DNA of 64,000 nt from CAVOAK01 sp963664465 (GCA_963664465.2 CAXXSU010000002.1:124001-188000); one strand, 5' to 3'; positions 1-8,997 are shown, numbered from the stretch's first letter. Program-made: numbers and translations. The notes: generated by a model not told the origin, from the sequence alone.

Positions 1-334
1 AGGAGAAGTCGCTGTGCCAGGCTTCGCGGAAGCTGACGTCCGGTCGCGAGCCGATATCCTTGCCGTCGACCTTGATGTTGGAGAGCACGATCACTTCCGG
101 GTGTTCCGGGATTCCCGGCAGGGGTTGAGGGCTTATCTTGAACTTGCCGAATCGCTGCGCGAACGCCTTCTGCCGCTCCGGGGTCAGGTCCTGGTCACGA
201 AACAGGAGAATATTGTTGCGCAGCCAGCCATCGCGGATTTCAGCAATCGTCTCGTCGGAATGGTCGTCGGCAACGTTGACGCCGATGACTTCAGCTCCGA
301 GAGCTTCGCATAAAGGTTTGAATTCGATCGTCAT
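1..334 (-). CDS. TauD/TfdA-family Fe(II)/2-oxoglutarate dioxygenase, 5' part only
   Basis: The reverse strand encodes the first 111 residues of a TauD/TfdA-type dioxygenase; the rest lies beyond the window edge. The N-terminus (MTIEFKPLCEALGAEVIG) followed by LLFRDQDLTPERQKAFAQRF is the usual start of the family, and the visible WHSDFS carries the HxD pair that binds iron. These enzymes hydroxylate small sulfonated, aromatic or amino-acid-like substrates in the cytoplasm using 2-oxoglutarate and oxygen. ATG at 334 was chosen because GGGAGG lies 7 bases upstream. It is divergent from the Rieske gene at 871, so the 536-base gap may hold promoters for both. The substrate cannot be told. Confidence 0.85.
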   Translation of the reverse strand, partial: MTIEFKPLCEALGAEVIGVNVADDHSDETIAEIRDGWLRNNILLFRDQDLTPERQKAFAQRFGKFKISPQPLPGIPEHPEVIVLSNIKVDGKDIGSRPDVSFREAWHSDFS

Positions 335-522
335 GATCAGCCTCCCACGCGTCGAGCAAGGTCACGTAGTTTCGACTTTCGGCCGACAATTTCCGCACCG
401 ACGCCGAAATCGTGAAGCTCACAAAAATCGTATTCCTGAATCACCGTTTGGGAAATAAATTTCTCACCAACGTCGTCTCGGATTTGAACCAAAAATGGCA
501 CTGTCGGTACGCCATGTTCGAC

Positions 523-643
523 GTCCGCTTTGGGTCACAAGCAGACCTTCGAGCAACTCGTTAGGAATGACTGCTTTCGGTAGGTAAGCAAACGTTTCCT
601 CACTTCACGCCGGTGGTCCGCTTGTAGCCAGAAGCGGACGTTC
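523..643. repeat. Dispersed intergenic repeat with GTCCGCTT motif, copy 1
   Basis: The block starts GTCCGCTTTGGGTCA (523-537) and ends with an inverted pair GTCCGCTT (616-623) / AAGCGGAC (632-639) running into GTTC. A second, diverged copy begins GTCCGCTTTGGGCCA at 10798 and ends TGGACGTTC near 10872. Similar sequences, translated as hypothetical proteins, are common in alphaproteobacterial genomes as I recall them. It is best read as a non-coding dispersed element. Confidence 0.5.
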
Positions 644-764
644 GCTGCCATCGGATTTCGCCTCCTTGACAGAAGGCAAGTTTGCTGGCGAAAGATTGCT
701 CGGCGACTTTGTCCAGATGGTGTTCACGCAACTTATTGTCATCTGTCTTGGGAAACACCTAACT

Positions 765-807
765 ACGATACGGCACCAATGAGCCGCACTCGTTTGGTGT
801 ATCGTGT
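765..807. promoter_or_regulatory. Imperfect inverted repeat upstream of Rieske gene (possible operator)
   Basis: Left arm ACGATACGGCACCAA (765-779) and right arm TTTGGTGTATCGTGT (793-807) pair over about 13 positions around a 13-base centre. It lies 64 bases before the ATG at 871, a position suited to a regulator site or a leader hairpin. No regulator gene is in the cluster, so the role is inference. Confidence 0.35.
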
Positions 808-870
808 GGCAAGAGCTAAGGTAACGTAAAGAGGTTGGAAGCGGGCTTATACAGGATCGGGAGCAGGGTA

Positions 871-2034
871 ATGATCAACGCGGCAGAGCGTATGTTTGAT
901 CCCAAGATTTACGAAAACCTGAAACTCCCCGTGACCGAGGCGGAAACGCTTCCCCCTTGGTGCTACTCGTCGCAGGAATGGTATCAGGCCGAAGTTGAGC
1001 GTCTCCACATGAAAGTTTGGAATTTTCTTGGCCGAACTGATCGCATTCCAAACCAGGGTGACTATTTCACGACTGAGTACGCCGGTATTCCTTTGATCAT
1101 CGTTCGTGGCGAGGACGATCAGGTGAGGGCTTTCGCCAATAGTTGCCGCCACCGAGGAGCGCGGGTCGTCGATGGCGAAGGCAACTGTAGTGCGTTTACT
1201 TGCCCATATCACGGCTGGACCTATCTGCTCGACGGCACGCTTCGCAGCGCGCGGGAGATGGACGGCACGGTCGGGTTCAAGCTCGAAGACTACGGCCTAA
1301 TTCCGGTCAGACTCGAAACATGGGACGAATTCATCTTCGTCAACTTCGACGATGAGGCCGAAGGCCTTCTCGACTATCTGGGCGACGCGCCCGAAGTGCT
1401 GAAATCCTACAACTGCGGGGACCTCGTCTGCACGCGCATCAAAACCCATGAGGTCGATTGCAACTGGAAAACTCACATCGAAAACGCCATGGAGGACTAT
1501 CACGTTCCCAACGTGCATGGCGTCTCGATCGGAAAGAAGAACGTTGACCACTTCCCAGTGGAAACCAAGGGCAACTGGTTCAACATGCGCGAGCGCCATG
1601 ACGAATACACGCGCGCCCTGCTCCAAGAGGACCGCGAGCACATGTTTCCGCGCATCAAGACACTTGATGGTCACGCCGCGGAAGGCACGAATTTCGTGTG
1701 CCTGAACCCGTCGACTATGCTTGGCATGACGTTGGACTGCGTCTGGTACATTGAGCTCCATCCGCAAGGTCCCGGCCACACGCATATCGAAGTCGGATCA
1801 TGCTTTCCCAAAGAGACGACTGAATTGCCGGACTTCGAGGAACGGGTGCAGCATTATTACAAGCGTTGGGACAAATCGATTGGCGAGGACAACGTAATTA
1901 CAGCGGTCCAACAGGTTGGCGTGAGTTCGCCGCTAGCCAGGCGTGGCCGTATGTCGCGCGAAGAGTATCTCATCCCCAAGCTCGGGCTATGGTGGACAAG
2001 TCACGTGCTTGGAAACACGAATGCGGCCGTCTAG
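871..2034 (+). CDS. Rieske non-haem iron oxygenase, alpha subunit
   Basis: A 387-residue ring-hydroxylating oxygenase large subunit. The [2Fe-2S] Rieske site is C92-x-H94 ... C111-x2-H114 (CRHRG and CPYHGWTY). The catalytic mononuclear iron site is visible as EDYHVPNVH with H211 and H216. Such subunits accept electrons from a ferredoxin or reductase, insert oxygen into aromatic or quaternary-amine substrates and work as trimers in the cytoplasm. An in-frame TTG lies at 835, but ATG 871, after GGGAGCAGG, gives the normal family N-terminus. No reductase or beta subunit is adjacent. It differs clearly from the Rieske pair at 6699 and 8998 and probably acts on another substrate. Confidence 0.9.
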   Translation: MINAAERMFDPKIYENLKLPVTEAETLPPWCYSSQEWYQAEVERLHMKVWNFLGRTDRIPNQGDYFTTEYAGIPLIIVRGEDDQVRAFANSCRHRGARVVDGEGNCSAFTCPYHGWTYLLDGTLRSAREMDGTVGFKLEDYGLIPVRLETWDEFIFVNFDDEAEGLLDYLGDAPEVLKSYNCGDLVCTRIKTHEVDCNWKTHIENAMEDYHVPNVHGVSIGKKNVDHFPVETKGNWFNMRERHDEYTRALLQEDREHMFPRIKTLDGHAAEGTNFVCLNPSTMLGMTLDCVWYIELHPQGPGHTHIEVGSCFPKETTELPDFEERVQHYYKRWDKSIGEDNVITAVQQVGVSSPLARRGRMSREEYLIPKLGLWWTSHVLGNTNAAV

Positions 2035-2136
2035 CGTCGGCGTCTTGCATGTTCGCGGCGGCAACACGGCTGCCCGTCTCCGTGGACCGAGCCGGCGATA
2101 ACATTCGAACACTAGGTGCAATCTCAAGGAGGAGCA

Positions 2137-3165
2137 GTGCCTACCAAATCAGAGCGACCCGCGAAGTTGGTGGAAAGACGGGGAAAGATACACTTCCATA
2201 TAGACAACCACCGGCCGCTCGGGCCTGTCTTTCAAGTTACACCGCCTCGGCTCAACGCGGCGTTGAAGCGGTACCCGAGGGTCGCAAAAAAACTGCACAT
2301 TACCGTATCCCAAGACGGCAAGGGGATGGACAGGCATCTGAAAACGGCTGACGCGCTGTTCGCCTGGAAAATGAACCTTAAGAAATTCGCGGAGCGCGCG
2401 CCCAAGCTGCGATGGGTTCAGGCTCCGGGCGCGGGTATCAATCACCTGCTGCCGCTGGATTGGCTTCCGAAGGGCGCCGTCCTCACCAACAACAGCGGTG
2501 TCCATGGCGAGCGCGCCAACGAATACGGCATCATGGCGATCCTCATGCTGAACAATCGTCTGCCGGAAATGATGACAAACCAACGCCGTGCGCGATGGGA
2601 TCAGCTCTTTAACAGTGGGATTGCGGGGAAAACACTGCTCGTGGTGGGCGTCGGCAACGTTGGCGGCGGCATTGCCAGATCGGCCAAGAAGTTTAACCTT
2701 CACGTCATCGGCATCAGGCGCACAGGCAAGTCCCATCGGTACGTTGATCGGATGTACCGCCCAAGTGACCTGCACCTGGCGCTGCCGCTGGCCGATTTCG
2801 TTTTTGTCGCGGCACCGAGCACGCCGGACACCCGGCACCTGATTGGTCGAAAGGAGCTCAACCTGCTGAAACGGGGTGCCGGCATCGTCAGCTATAGCCG
2901 CGCCGACACCATGGACTACGATGCCCTCCGCAAGAAATTGGTAAAACGTCATCTGAGTGCCGTCCTCGACGGATTCGATCCGGAACCCCTGCCGAAATCT
3001 TCACCGCTCTGGTCTACGCCGAACCTGATCATCACACCGCATTGCTCGTCCGACGATACCGAGGTCTACACGCCGGCAACGCTAGATCTCACATTTAGGA
3101 ATATGGAACGGTTCATCGCCGGCAAACCACTCTTGAACCGTATCGATCCGAAGCTGGGATACTAG
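2137..3165 (+). CDS. D-isomer-specific 2-hydroxyacid dehydrogenase
   Basis: A 342-residue NAD(P)-dependent dehydrogenase. The Rossmann motif G171-x-G173-x2-G176 (VGVGNVGGG) lies in the middle, followed by the family features SYSRAD (substrate-binding arginine region) and a late ITPHCSSD (catalytic histidine). It interconverts a 2-hydroxyacid and a 2-oxoacid in the cytoplasm. The GTG at 2137 follows AAGGAGG by 4 bases, stronger than the longer frame starting at 2116. It lies about 100 bases after the Rieske gene on the same strand and reads as part of the same catabolic unit. The substrate is unknown; phosphoglycerate, glyoxylate or a ring-cleavage product are all possible. Confidence 0.85.
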   Translation: MPTKSERPAKLVERRGKIHFHIDNHRPLGPVFQVTPPRLNAALKRYPRVAKKLHITVSQDGKGMDRHLKTADALFAWKMNLKKFAERAPKLRWVQAPGAGINHLLPLDWLPKGAVLTNNSGVHGERANEYGIMAILMLNNRLPEMMTNQRRARWDQLFNSGIAGKTLLVVGVGNVGGGIARSAKKFNLHVIGIRRTGKSHRYVDRMYRPSDLHLALPLADFVFVAAPSTPDTRHLIGRKELNLLKRGAGIVSYSRADTMDYDALRKKLVKRHLSAVLDGFDPEPLPKSSPLWSTPNLIITPHCSSDDTEVYTPATLDLTFRNMERFIAGKPLLNRIDPKLGY

Positions 3166-3243
3166 CTGCCTGCGACAGCTTGCCGGACGGTGAATATCCG
3201 CAACATTTGAGCCGCAAAAGCCGATCAGGATCGGAGAACAACC

Positions 3244-4227
3244 TTGACCAGACGATTAACGATGGCACTGGAGCGCTACGACCGGCATATGCCGTTTCAC
3301 ATGGGAACGGTACCGCCGCCGGATGGCTACGAGATCACACCACTGGAGGTCGCGGTTGGTGACACGCCCGGCCGGCGCGACGGTATCGACCGCCACGGCA
3401 GAATGTACAATGACCAGGCGTTCGATATCGGCGAGTTTTCGCTAGCCTCCTACATCATGATGGTCGCCCGCGGCGAGCCGTTCACTGCCACGCCGATTTT
3501 TCCGCGTCGGCTATTCAGCCACAACCACATGTTCGTCAACGTCGAGTCGGGGATCGAGGCGCCCGCGGATCTCATAGGCAAGAAAGTCGGTATCTGGTCA
3601 TTTCAGACGACGTTATGCGTGCTCGCCAAGGGTGACCTCAAGCTCTCGTACAGCGTGCCATGGGAGGACATACACTGGATTCGCCAACACAACGAAGAAT
3701 TGCCCTGGACACCCCCAAAGAACCTGTCGATAGAGGATGTGCCCGCGGGCAAGGATGTGCCGCAGATGCTGGTCGACGGCGAGATCGATGCGTTCTTCCA
3801 TCCCTTGCCGCCGCCGGCGGTGCTGGCCCGGACCGACCGCGTGCGCCGGCTGTTTGCTGATCCAAGGCACGAAGCAACTTCATACTTCAGGAGAAACGGT
3901 TTCTTTCCCATTATGCATTTGTTGGTGTTTCACCAATCGCTCATCGATGCGGAGCCGGAATTGCCGCTAAAGTTGATTGCCTACTGGGAAGAGGCGAAAC
4001 GGCAGGCGACGCTCTACTACCAGGACCCGGGATTCTCCGAACTTGCGTTCGCCCGCAACGAGTTTGAAGCGCAGCGTGACATGCTGGCGTCGGACCTCTG
4101 GCCGTCGGGGCTGGAGGCTAATCGCAAAAATTTGGAACAGTTCATAGAGTATGTCGCCGACCAGAAGCTTATCGACGAACCGATCCCGGTCGAAAGTCTA
4201 TTTCATCACTCGGTGTTGAACACCTGA
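3244..4227 (+). CDS. 4,5-dihydroxyphthalate decarboxylase-like protein
   Basis: A 327-residue protein resembling 4,5-dihydroxyphthalate decarboxylase (Pht5). It has the family run FDIGEFSLASYIMMVARG, then PIFPRRLF and IEAPADLIGKKVG, in a periplasmic-binding-protein-like fold, but no signal peptide, as expected for the cytoplasmic enzyme. In the phthalate pathway this enzyme removes one carboxyl group to give protocatechuate. The TTG at 3244 follows CGGAG by 7 bases; an ATG at 3262 is the alternative and has a weaker site. Two phthalate-dioxygenase-like alpha subunits lie within 6 kb, which supports a phthalate-type route. An actual substrate other than phthalate is quite possible. Confidence 0.75.
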   Translation: MTRRLTMALERYDRHMPFHMGTVPPPDGYEITPLEVAVGDTPGRRDGIDRHGRMYNDQAFDIGEFSLASYIMMVARGEPFTATPIFPRRLFSHNHMFVNVESGIEAPADLIGKKVGIWSFQTTLCVLAKGDLKLSYSVPWEDIHWIRQHNEELPWTPPKNLSIEDVPAGKDVPQMLVDGEIDAFFHPLPPPAVLARTDRVRRLFADPRHEATSYFRRNGFFPIMHLLVFHQSLIDAEPELPLKLIAYWEEAKRQATLYYQDPGFSELAFARNEFEAQRDMLASDLWPSGLEANRKNLEQFIEYVADQKLIDEPIPVESLFHHSVLNT

Positions 4228-4395
4228 CCCTGCGGTACTCAAAGTGTTCTGGGTGAATTTGCTGGCGCGCCGTGAGCCACCACAATGCCTAAACATCGTG
4301 GCGGATAAAGCCTGGCGTTGGCGGCTGGACCGCAAGGGCCAATTCTCGCTAGGCTTATGTTGTCCAAGTAGGCCGGACGTGAAGGAGGGAATGCG

Positions 4396-4917
4396 ATGAA
4401 GAGTGAATTCGAGCGCTTTCAGATAATGTTCAACGACCTATTTTGGTTCACAGACCGTTGTCTCGACCGCATTCCGCCCGACAAACTCGACTGGGTCCCA
4501 GAGCTCGGCGAGCGCGTGCAATACGGCGACCGCGTTCTAATCGCCTCGATCAGGAATCTCTATATTCACATCATCTCCAGCGAGTACGACTGGGTTCGCA
4601 AGGTGAGGGATTGCGACGACGACACACAGATCCCCCCGGGCGGCGATCGCGACCTCGCGAAACGCATGAGCGAGGGCGACTTTCGCCCTATGTCGCAGGA
4701 CGCGCACAATTCTAACATGGAGATTGTAAAGGGCTACACAGACGAGATCCTGGAGAAATCCGTACGCTATGAGGGCTGGATGTGCTCCGGCATGGGGCTG
4801 CTCTGGGGCATGTACTCGCATCGTGCCTATCACCTAGGTAACATCGATCTATACATGCGCCAGGGTGACATGAACGCACCTGATTTCTTCACCATGGAGC
4901 CGACGATGATGGCATAG
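4396..4917 (+). CDS. DinB-like four-helix protein
   Basis: A 173-residue protein with the pattern of the DinB/YfiT superfamily: an N-terminal helix (FNDLFWFTDRCLDRIPPDKL), then IHIISSEYDWV, and a C-terminal HRAYHLGNIDLYMRQG. The spaced histidines are candidate metal ligands. Members include metal-dependent thiol S-transferases (mycothiol, bacillithiol) and isomerases, but many are uncharacterised. The start ATG follows GAAGGAGG closely. It sits in the same-direction catabolic run, so a role in processing an intermediate is plausible but unproved. Confidence 0.7.
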   Translation: MKSEFERFQIMFNDLFWFTDRCLDRIPPDKLDWVPELGERVQYGDRVLIASIRNLYIHIISSEYDWVRKVRDCDDDTQIPPGGDRDLAKRMSEGDFRPMSQDAHNSNMEIVKGYTDEILEKSVRYEGWMCSGMGLLWGMYSHRAYHLGNIDLYMRQGDMNAPDFFTMEPTMMA

Positions 4918-4995
4918 CGACGGGTCGCCCCGCTTGCTCCCAAGTCTGTGAGGGTGTCGGCAATGCTCCAGAACGCACATCTAAGGAACTGAATT

Positions 4996-5655
4996 ATGTC
5001 AGCTTCGAGCAAAATTGACTCTCCACGTTCGACCAACATCGTCGAACAGACCACTCTACCCGCTGGCGGCGCGTGGTCCCGTGTCATGGAGCCCGGCCAA
5101 GTCATCCGGATCGTCGACCTCGAGGGGCGACAGGCCGCAGATTTCCTCTGCTACAACGCCGACAGGCCGGAGGAACGCTATCACGCGGCAAACACGCTTT
5201 GGGCCGCGCACACGCTGCGGCTAACGAAGGGGCACGTGCTGATGTCCGACGAGGCGCGGGTGATGTTCACAGTCATCGAGGACACCTATGGTTATAACGA
5301 CACGATCGGTGGCTGTTGCAGCACGGCGACCAACGAGTGGATTTACGGCGTAAAGGGCTTTACCGGCTGTCGCGAGAATTTTATTAAGTTGCTCGAACAA
5401 CACAGAATGACGCGCCGCGACCTCGTTCCCAACATCAACCTGTTCACCAACGTTCCGGTCGCCGCCGATGGCGGACTCAAGAAATTTGTGTTCTCGGACC
5501 CTGGGTCGAAGCCCGGCGATTTTGTCGAACTCAGGTCGGAGATCAAGGCGTTGGCTCTCGTCTCGAATTGCCCGCAATCTAACCGGCATAGCCTGACGCC
5601 CAGTGGAATTGAAATTATCGTCTGGGAAAGTGAAGCGGACGAATCAGACAAATGA
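4996..5655 (+). CDS. DUF1989 (urea carboxylase-associated type) protein
   Basis: A 219-residue protein of the DUF1989 family. Typical features are the early VIRIVDLEGRQAADFLCYNA, the cysteine pair in TIGGCCSTATNEW, the central NINLFTNVPV and a closing ALALVSNCPQ. Family members are found beside urea carboxylase and in purine or amine degradation clusters; their reaction is not settled. Here no urea carboxylase is adjacent. It ends the rightward run that started at 871 and converges on the binding-protein gene, with a hairpin between. The start ATG follows TAAGGAA. Confidence 0.8.
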   Translation: MSASSKIDSPRSTNIVEQTTLPAGGAWSRVMEPGQVIRIVDLEGRQAADFLCYNADRPEERYHAANTLWAAHTLRLTKGHVLMSDEARVMFTVIEDTYGYNDTIGGCCSTATNEWIYGVKGFTGCRENFIKLLEQHRMTRRDLVPNINLFTNVPVAADGGLKKFVFSDPGSKPGDFVELRSEIKALALVSNCPQSNRHSLTPSGIEIIVWESEADESDK

Positions 5656-5658
5656 AAA

Positions 5659-5686
5659 GGCCCGCGGGGTCAGATACCCGCGGGCC
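5659..5686 (-). terminator. Rho-independent terminator of the leftward binding-protein gene
   Basis: GGCCCGCGGGGT and ACCCGCGGGCC form an 11-base-pair GC stem with a 5-base loop. Read leftwards the stem is followed by TTTTC, so it fits the end of the gene that stops at 5710. Read rightwards there is no T-run, so it would act weakly if at all on the DUF1989 gene. Confidence 0.75.
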
Positions 5687-5709
5687 CTGTAAGCTTTGCT
5701 CGGCCGCGT

Positions 5710-6576
5710 CTATTTACCTTCGACGAGGTCCAACCACGGCCGATCGTAGGAGAACCAATAGGCAAATCGCTCATCGATAAAGCCATTCTCCTTATAGATG
5801 GTAATCCAATTGTTCATAAAATTCAGGAAGTCCACGTCGCCCTTGCGCATAGCGAACGACCCGGGCCAGCGTTGAAACACTTGATCGCCATATGGTTTGA
5901 ACAACTTGTCCGGATTGTCGATTACCTGAAAGCTCACCTTGGGCTCGGAGGACAAGAAAGCGTGAGAATTGCCATTTAACACGTCCTGGACTGCCTGCTG
6001 GTCGTCTTCGAACTGGAGAATTTTAGCATCCGGAAAATGTTTTTTGACGACTTGAATCGGCGACGTTCCACGACGCATGGCGAATGTCACGCCCGCGTTA
6101 TTGAAATCGTCATTTTTTGACATGCGGGGACTGGAAACCTTGAACTTACCCGCCAACTCCTTGCTGGCCACCATACCTTGACTGCCCCAAACATAAGGAT
6201 TTGAGAAGTTGACCTGAAGGTTTCGACTCGGCTTCATTTCCATTCCAGCAATGATGATGTCGAATTTGCCGGTAAGTAGCGCCGGAATGATACCTGGAAA
6301 TGCCGTCGGTACGTGTTCAATCTTCACGCCCATGTCCGCGGCTACTCTATTTGCAACGTCAACTTGGAAACCGATCATCGTTCCATCTTTCGCGCGCATA
6401 GCGGATGGAACAAATGTTGCGACGCCAACCATCAAACGGCCACGTTTCTTGATGGTCTCAAGAGTGCTTTCCTGGACAAGCTTCAACCGCGTATCCTGGG
6501 CAAACGTATTGCTGTGGAGCCCCAAGAAGATCAATGGCACAGCTACCAAACTGAGAATTAGACCTAGATGCTTCAT
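5710..6576 (-). CDS. Amino-acid-type ABC transporter substrate-binding protein
   Basis: A 288-residue periplasmic binding protein of family 3. It has a signal peptide (MKHLGLILSLVAVPLIFLGL ... TFAQ), then TLETIKKRGRLMVGVA, GFQVDVANRVAADMGVKIE and GKFDIIIAGMEMKPSRNL, all standard for polar amino-acid receptors. ATG 6576 was chosen because it begins the signal peptide and follows AGGGAG; a longer frame from 6648 would bury the signal. No permease or ATPase gene is next to it, so it is an orphan receptor that must share a transporter encoded elsewhere. It is divergent from the Rieske gene at 6699 and may be co-regulated with it. Confidence 0.88.
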   Translation of the reverse strand: MKHLGLILSLVAVPLIFLGLHSNTFAQDTRLKLVQESTLETIKKRGRLMVGVATFVPSAMRAKDGTMIGFQVDVANRVAADMGVKIEHVPTAFPGIIPALLTGKFDIIIAGMEMKPSRNLQVNFSNPYVWGSQGMVASKELAGKFKVSSPRMSKNDDFNNAGVTFAMRRGTSPIQVVKKHFPDAKILQFEDDQQAVQDVLNGNSHAFLSSEPKVSFQVIDNPDKLFKPYGDQVFQRWPGSFAMRKGDVDFLNFMNNWITIYKENGFIDERFAYWFSYDRPWLDLVEGK

Positions 6577-6698
6577 GTTGAATACTCCCTGTTTGTGACG
6601 CTTGAATTGCACATTTCTTGTAATTGGAAGAAAGTCTAGCAGGGCCAACTGAAAAGTACGAATCGGTTTCCGTAACTAAATAGTACAGGGGTCAGTAA

Positions 6699-8045
6699 AT
6701 GACAGAACCGAGCGCTCTGAACTATGGCAATCATGCGGGTCGGCAGCGAACCCGCGACGTTGCCGAGGATGTTGAGCTCACCCATGTCGGGCCGGGCACG
6801 CCGGGCGGGGAGTATCTGCGCCGTTTTTGGCAGCCGGTCGAATTGGTATCCGAATTGGGCGACCTGCCCCTTGCCATCCGGATGCTGGGTGAAGACCTCG
6901 TACTGTTCCGCTCAGGAGACGGTAAATTGGGGCTGCTCGGCCGCCATTGCTGCCACCGTGGCGCGTCGCTCGAATACGGCATCGTGACGGACGAAGGGAT
7001 CAGTTGTTGCTACCATGGCTGGCACTATGCCGTAGATGGGACAATTCTCGATACGCCCAACGATCCGGGTAGCCAGATTAAGGAGCGACTACGCCATACC
7101 GCCTATCCTGTGCTGGAGTTTGGCGGCCTGATCTTTGCCTATTTAGGGCCGCCGGAATCGGTGCCGACCTTTCCTATGCTCGACGTTTGGCAAGAGTCGG
7201 ATGTTGACCTCGTCCCCTATTCCTACCGCTATCCCTGCAATTGGTTACAACGCTGGGAAAACAGCCAGGATCCAGTCCACAGCGTCTTTCTTCACACCCG
7301 AATAAGCGGTGTGCAATTCGCAGAGTCCTGGGGCGAACTATCAGTCGTAGATTGGGCCCGCACACCTCTTGGCCTAATGAATATCAACGTGCGGCGATGG
7401 AAAAAAAATGTCTGGGTTCGCACGGGCGAAACTATCATGCCCAACATCACGTTAGTCGGTCCCGCGTGGGAGAAGGGCGAAGACGAGAAGTACTTCCAGC
7501 GCGTGGCAGGAACCCGTTGGCTCCGTCCGATCGACGACACCCATACAGAGGTCATCGGCTGGCGTCATCTCAATGACGCGCTCGATCCCGAAGGCCGCAG
7601 CCGGAAGCAACTTATCGGCAAGGGAACGACCGATATATTTGGTCAAATTGATGACGGCCGGCCCTACGAGGAGCGGCAGCGGGCTCCCGGCGATTTCGAG
7701 GCGATCGTTTCACAGGGGCCGATCGCGATACACGAACTGGAGAATCTGCAGGCCACGGACAAAGGCGTCGCCATGTTGCGCGTCCTTGTGCGCCGCGGGA
7801 TCAAGGCCGTTGAGAAGGGTAAACCGTACGTTTCGCCGCCGCGCGAAGGTGGAGACGTTGTGCCAACATTTACACAAGATACCGTGATCGAGCTTCCGTC
7901 GGACGAAGAGGACGACCGCGCATTCATCCGCGACATCGGCGCAAGAGTGGCGCAAATAGTAACCAACAGCGCAAAGTTACCTTATGCGCAACGTGCGAAA
8001 GATGTCGTGCAGAAAACCCGCGCGCTCAATTCACAACGAATCTAG
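6699..8045 (+). CDS. Rieske oxygenase alpha subunit, phthalate 4,5-dioxygenase-like
   Basis: A 448-residue oxygenase subunit of the phthalate dioxygenase/vanillate demethylase branch. Rieske ligands are C84-x-H86 and C103-x2-H106 (HCCHRGAS, SCCYHGWHY). The mononuclear iron site is QDPVHSVFLH with D191, H194 and H199 in place. The opening LTHVGPGTPGGEYLRRFWQP is typical of this branch. Partner reductase genes are absent nearby. It is a close paralogue of the gene at 8998, with the ligands at identical positions, so the pair arose by duplication. The nearby decarboxylase-like gene at 3244 makes a phthalate-like aromatic acid the best guess for the substrate. Confidence 0.88.
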   Translation: MTEPSALNYGNHAGRQRTRDVAEDVELTHVGPGTPGGEYLRRFWQPVELVSELGDLPLAIRMLGEDLVLFRSGDGKLGLLGRHCCHRGASLEYGIVTDEGISCCYHGWHYAVDGTILDTPNDPGSQIKERLRHTAYPVLEFGGLIFAYLGPPESVPTFPMLDVWQESDVDLVPYSYRYPCNWLQRWENSQDPVHSVFLHTRISGVQFAESWGELSVVDWARTPLGLMNINVRRWKKNVWVRTGETIMPNITLVGPAWEKGEDEKYFQRVAGTRWLRPIDDTHTEVIGWRHLNDALDPEGRSRKQLIGKGTTDIFGQIDDGRPYEERQRAPGDFEAIVSQGPIAIHELENLQATDKGVAMLRVLVRRGIKAVEKGKPYVSPPREGGDVVPTFTQDTVIELPSDEEDDRAFIRDIGARVAQIVTNSAKLPYAQRAKDVVQKTRALNSQRI

Positions 8046-8102
8046 ATCGCAAAGCCGACGAGGATATTCCACTCACATGAGCAACCAAATTGCGGGCAGA
8101 TC

Positions 8103-8282
8103 ATGACTCGGACGGCAGAAGAGATACTCGGGAAGAAGGCCATTGCGGCGGTGCGCCGGCCGGTTGAGAAGGCCGGTGGGTTGCCGGGTGTCGCTTACAC
8201 GAGCCAGGTGCTCTTCTCACCCGTTTGGGAGCGCAATATTCACCATTTCCACAACGAGCTGATCGACCATCTGATTGTCTAA
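8103..8282 (+). pseudogene. Short 59-codon frame, possible Rieske-gene remnant
   Basis: A small open frame follows the Rieske gene by 57 bases. Its middle, GLPGVAYTSQVLFSPVWER, resembles the start of some oxygenase alpha subunits (LP-x-AYTSEE-x-F), after which it stops. No strong ribosome binding site is seen. It may be the truncated head of a third oxygenase gene left by the rearrangement that duplicated this region, or chance. Confidence 0.3.
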
Positions 8283-8390
8283 TCTGCACGATCGGATGTC
8301 GGTGCTAATTTGTGCGTCAAGGTCGCGTTTTGTCATCACGACGCATATCCATCGGCTGGCTTATTGAAACTGCGGCTTTCGTGATCAGGT

Positions 8391-8852
8391 CTATTGTTCG
8401 GCCGCCGGTTCGCCGAACTGCCCTTCAATTTCAAAATCCGTTACCACGCCAGCACCGAACATCTCGAGTGTTGCCTTTGCCACATGCTCCCTGATCTTGG
8501 CTTCGATATCATCCGTCGCGGTTTCTTCCCTGTTCGACAGATAGAGGCCGATTGGGTTCGCGTAGATTCGGCGCAACTGCCTGGTCCTGCCGCTCGCCTT
8601 GTCGCGCGCGTCTTCCTTTGCGAACTGCAGCGTCACTTTTACCGACACCATTTTGGTGGTGGCAACCACCGGGTCGCCCGTCCTGGATTTAGCTGTCTTC
8701 ATGCTGACAGGCGCGACAAGTTCGACGATCAGCGCGTGGCCTTTCCCATTTGCCGCTTCGACAGGTACGTCATCGCCTCGATCATCGAACAAAACAAACG
8801 CCCCAGCGGCAACCATGAGCACCAGCACGAAACCGATAATCGAGTATTTCAT
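8391..8852 (-). CDS. Small membrane-anchored protein with FliL-like layout
   Basis: A 153-residue protein with one N-terminal membrane segment (YSIIGFVLVLMVAAGAFVLF), then a soluble part. MVSVKVTLQFAKED and a late IREHVAKATLEMFGAGVV are laid out as in FliL-type flagellar basal-body proteins, but the match is by layout only and no flagellar gene is in view. ATG 8852 follows GGGAGAGGG. It sits on the opposite strand between the two paralogous Rieske genes, an odd place that suggests it was there before, or arrived during, the duplication. Treat the function as unknown. Confidence 0.6.
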   Translation of the reverse strand: MKYSIIGFVLVLMVAAGAFVLFDDRGDDVPVEAANGKGHALIVELVAPVSMKTAKSRTGDPVVATTKMVSVKVTLQFAKEDARDKASGRTRQLRRIYANPIGLYLSNREETATDDIEAKIREHVAKATLEMFGAGVVTDFEIEGQFGEPAAEQ

Positions 8853-8997
8853 GATCCCTCTCCCTGCGAAGGCATAGACCATCGCAAGTCCCCGTTTGTC
8901 CTTCATAGCAAAGCGCGTGTCCTTTTCGCATGGACACATCTGAGGGTGATTCGTACCATAGCAGAGTCGTTTTCTAATCATCCAGTGGGGTGAACGC

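Larger units (their letters stand above)
335..870. other. Intergenic region between divergent dioxygenase genes
   Basis: I see no convincing gene in this 536-base gap. It holds one copy of a dispersed repeat (523-643) and an imperfect inverted repeat (765-807), both listed separately. Short open frames here lack ribosome binding sites and family resemblance. Confidence 0.6.
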
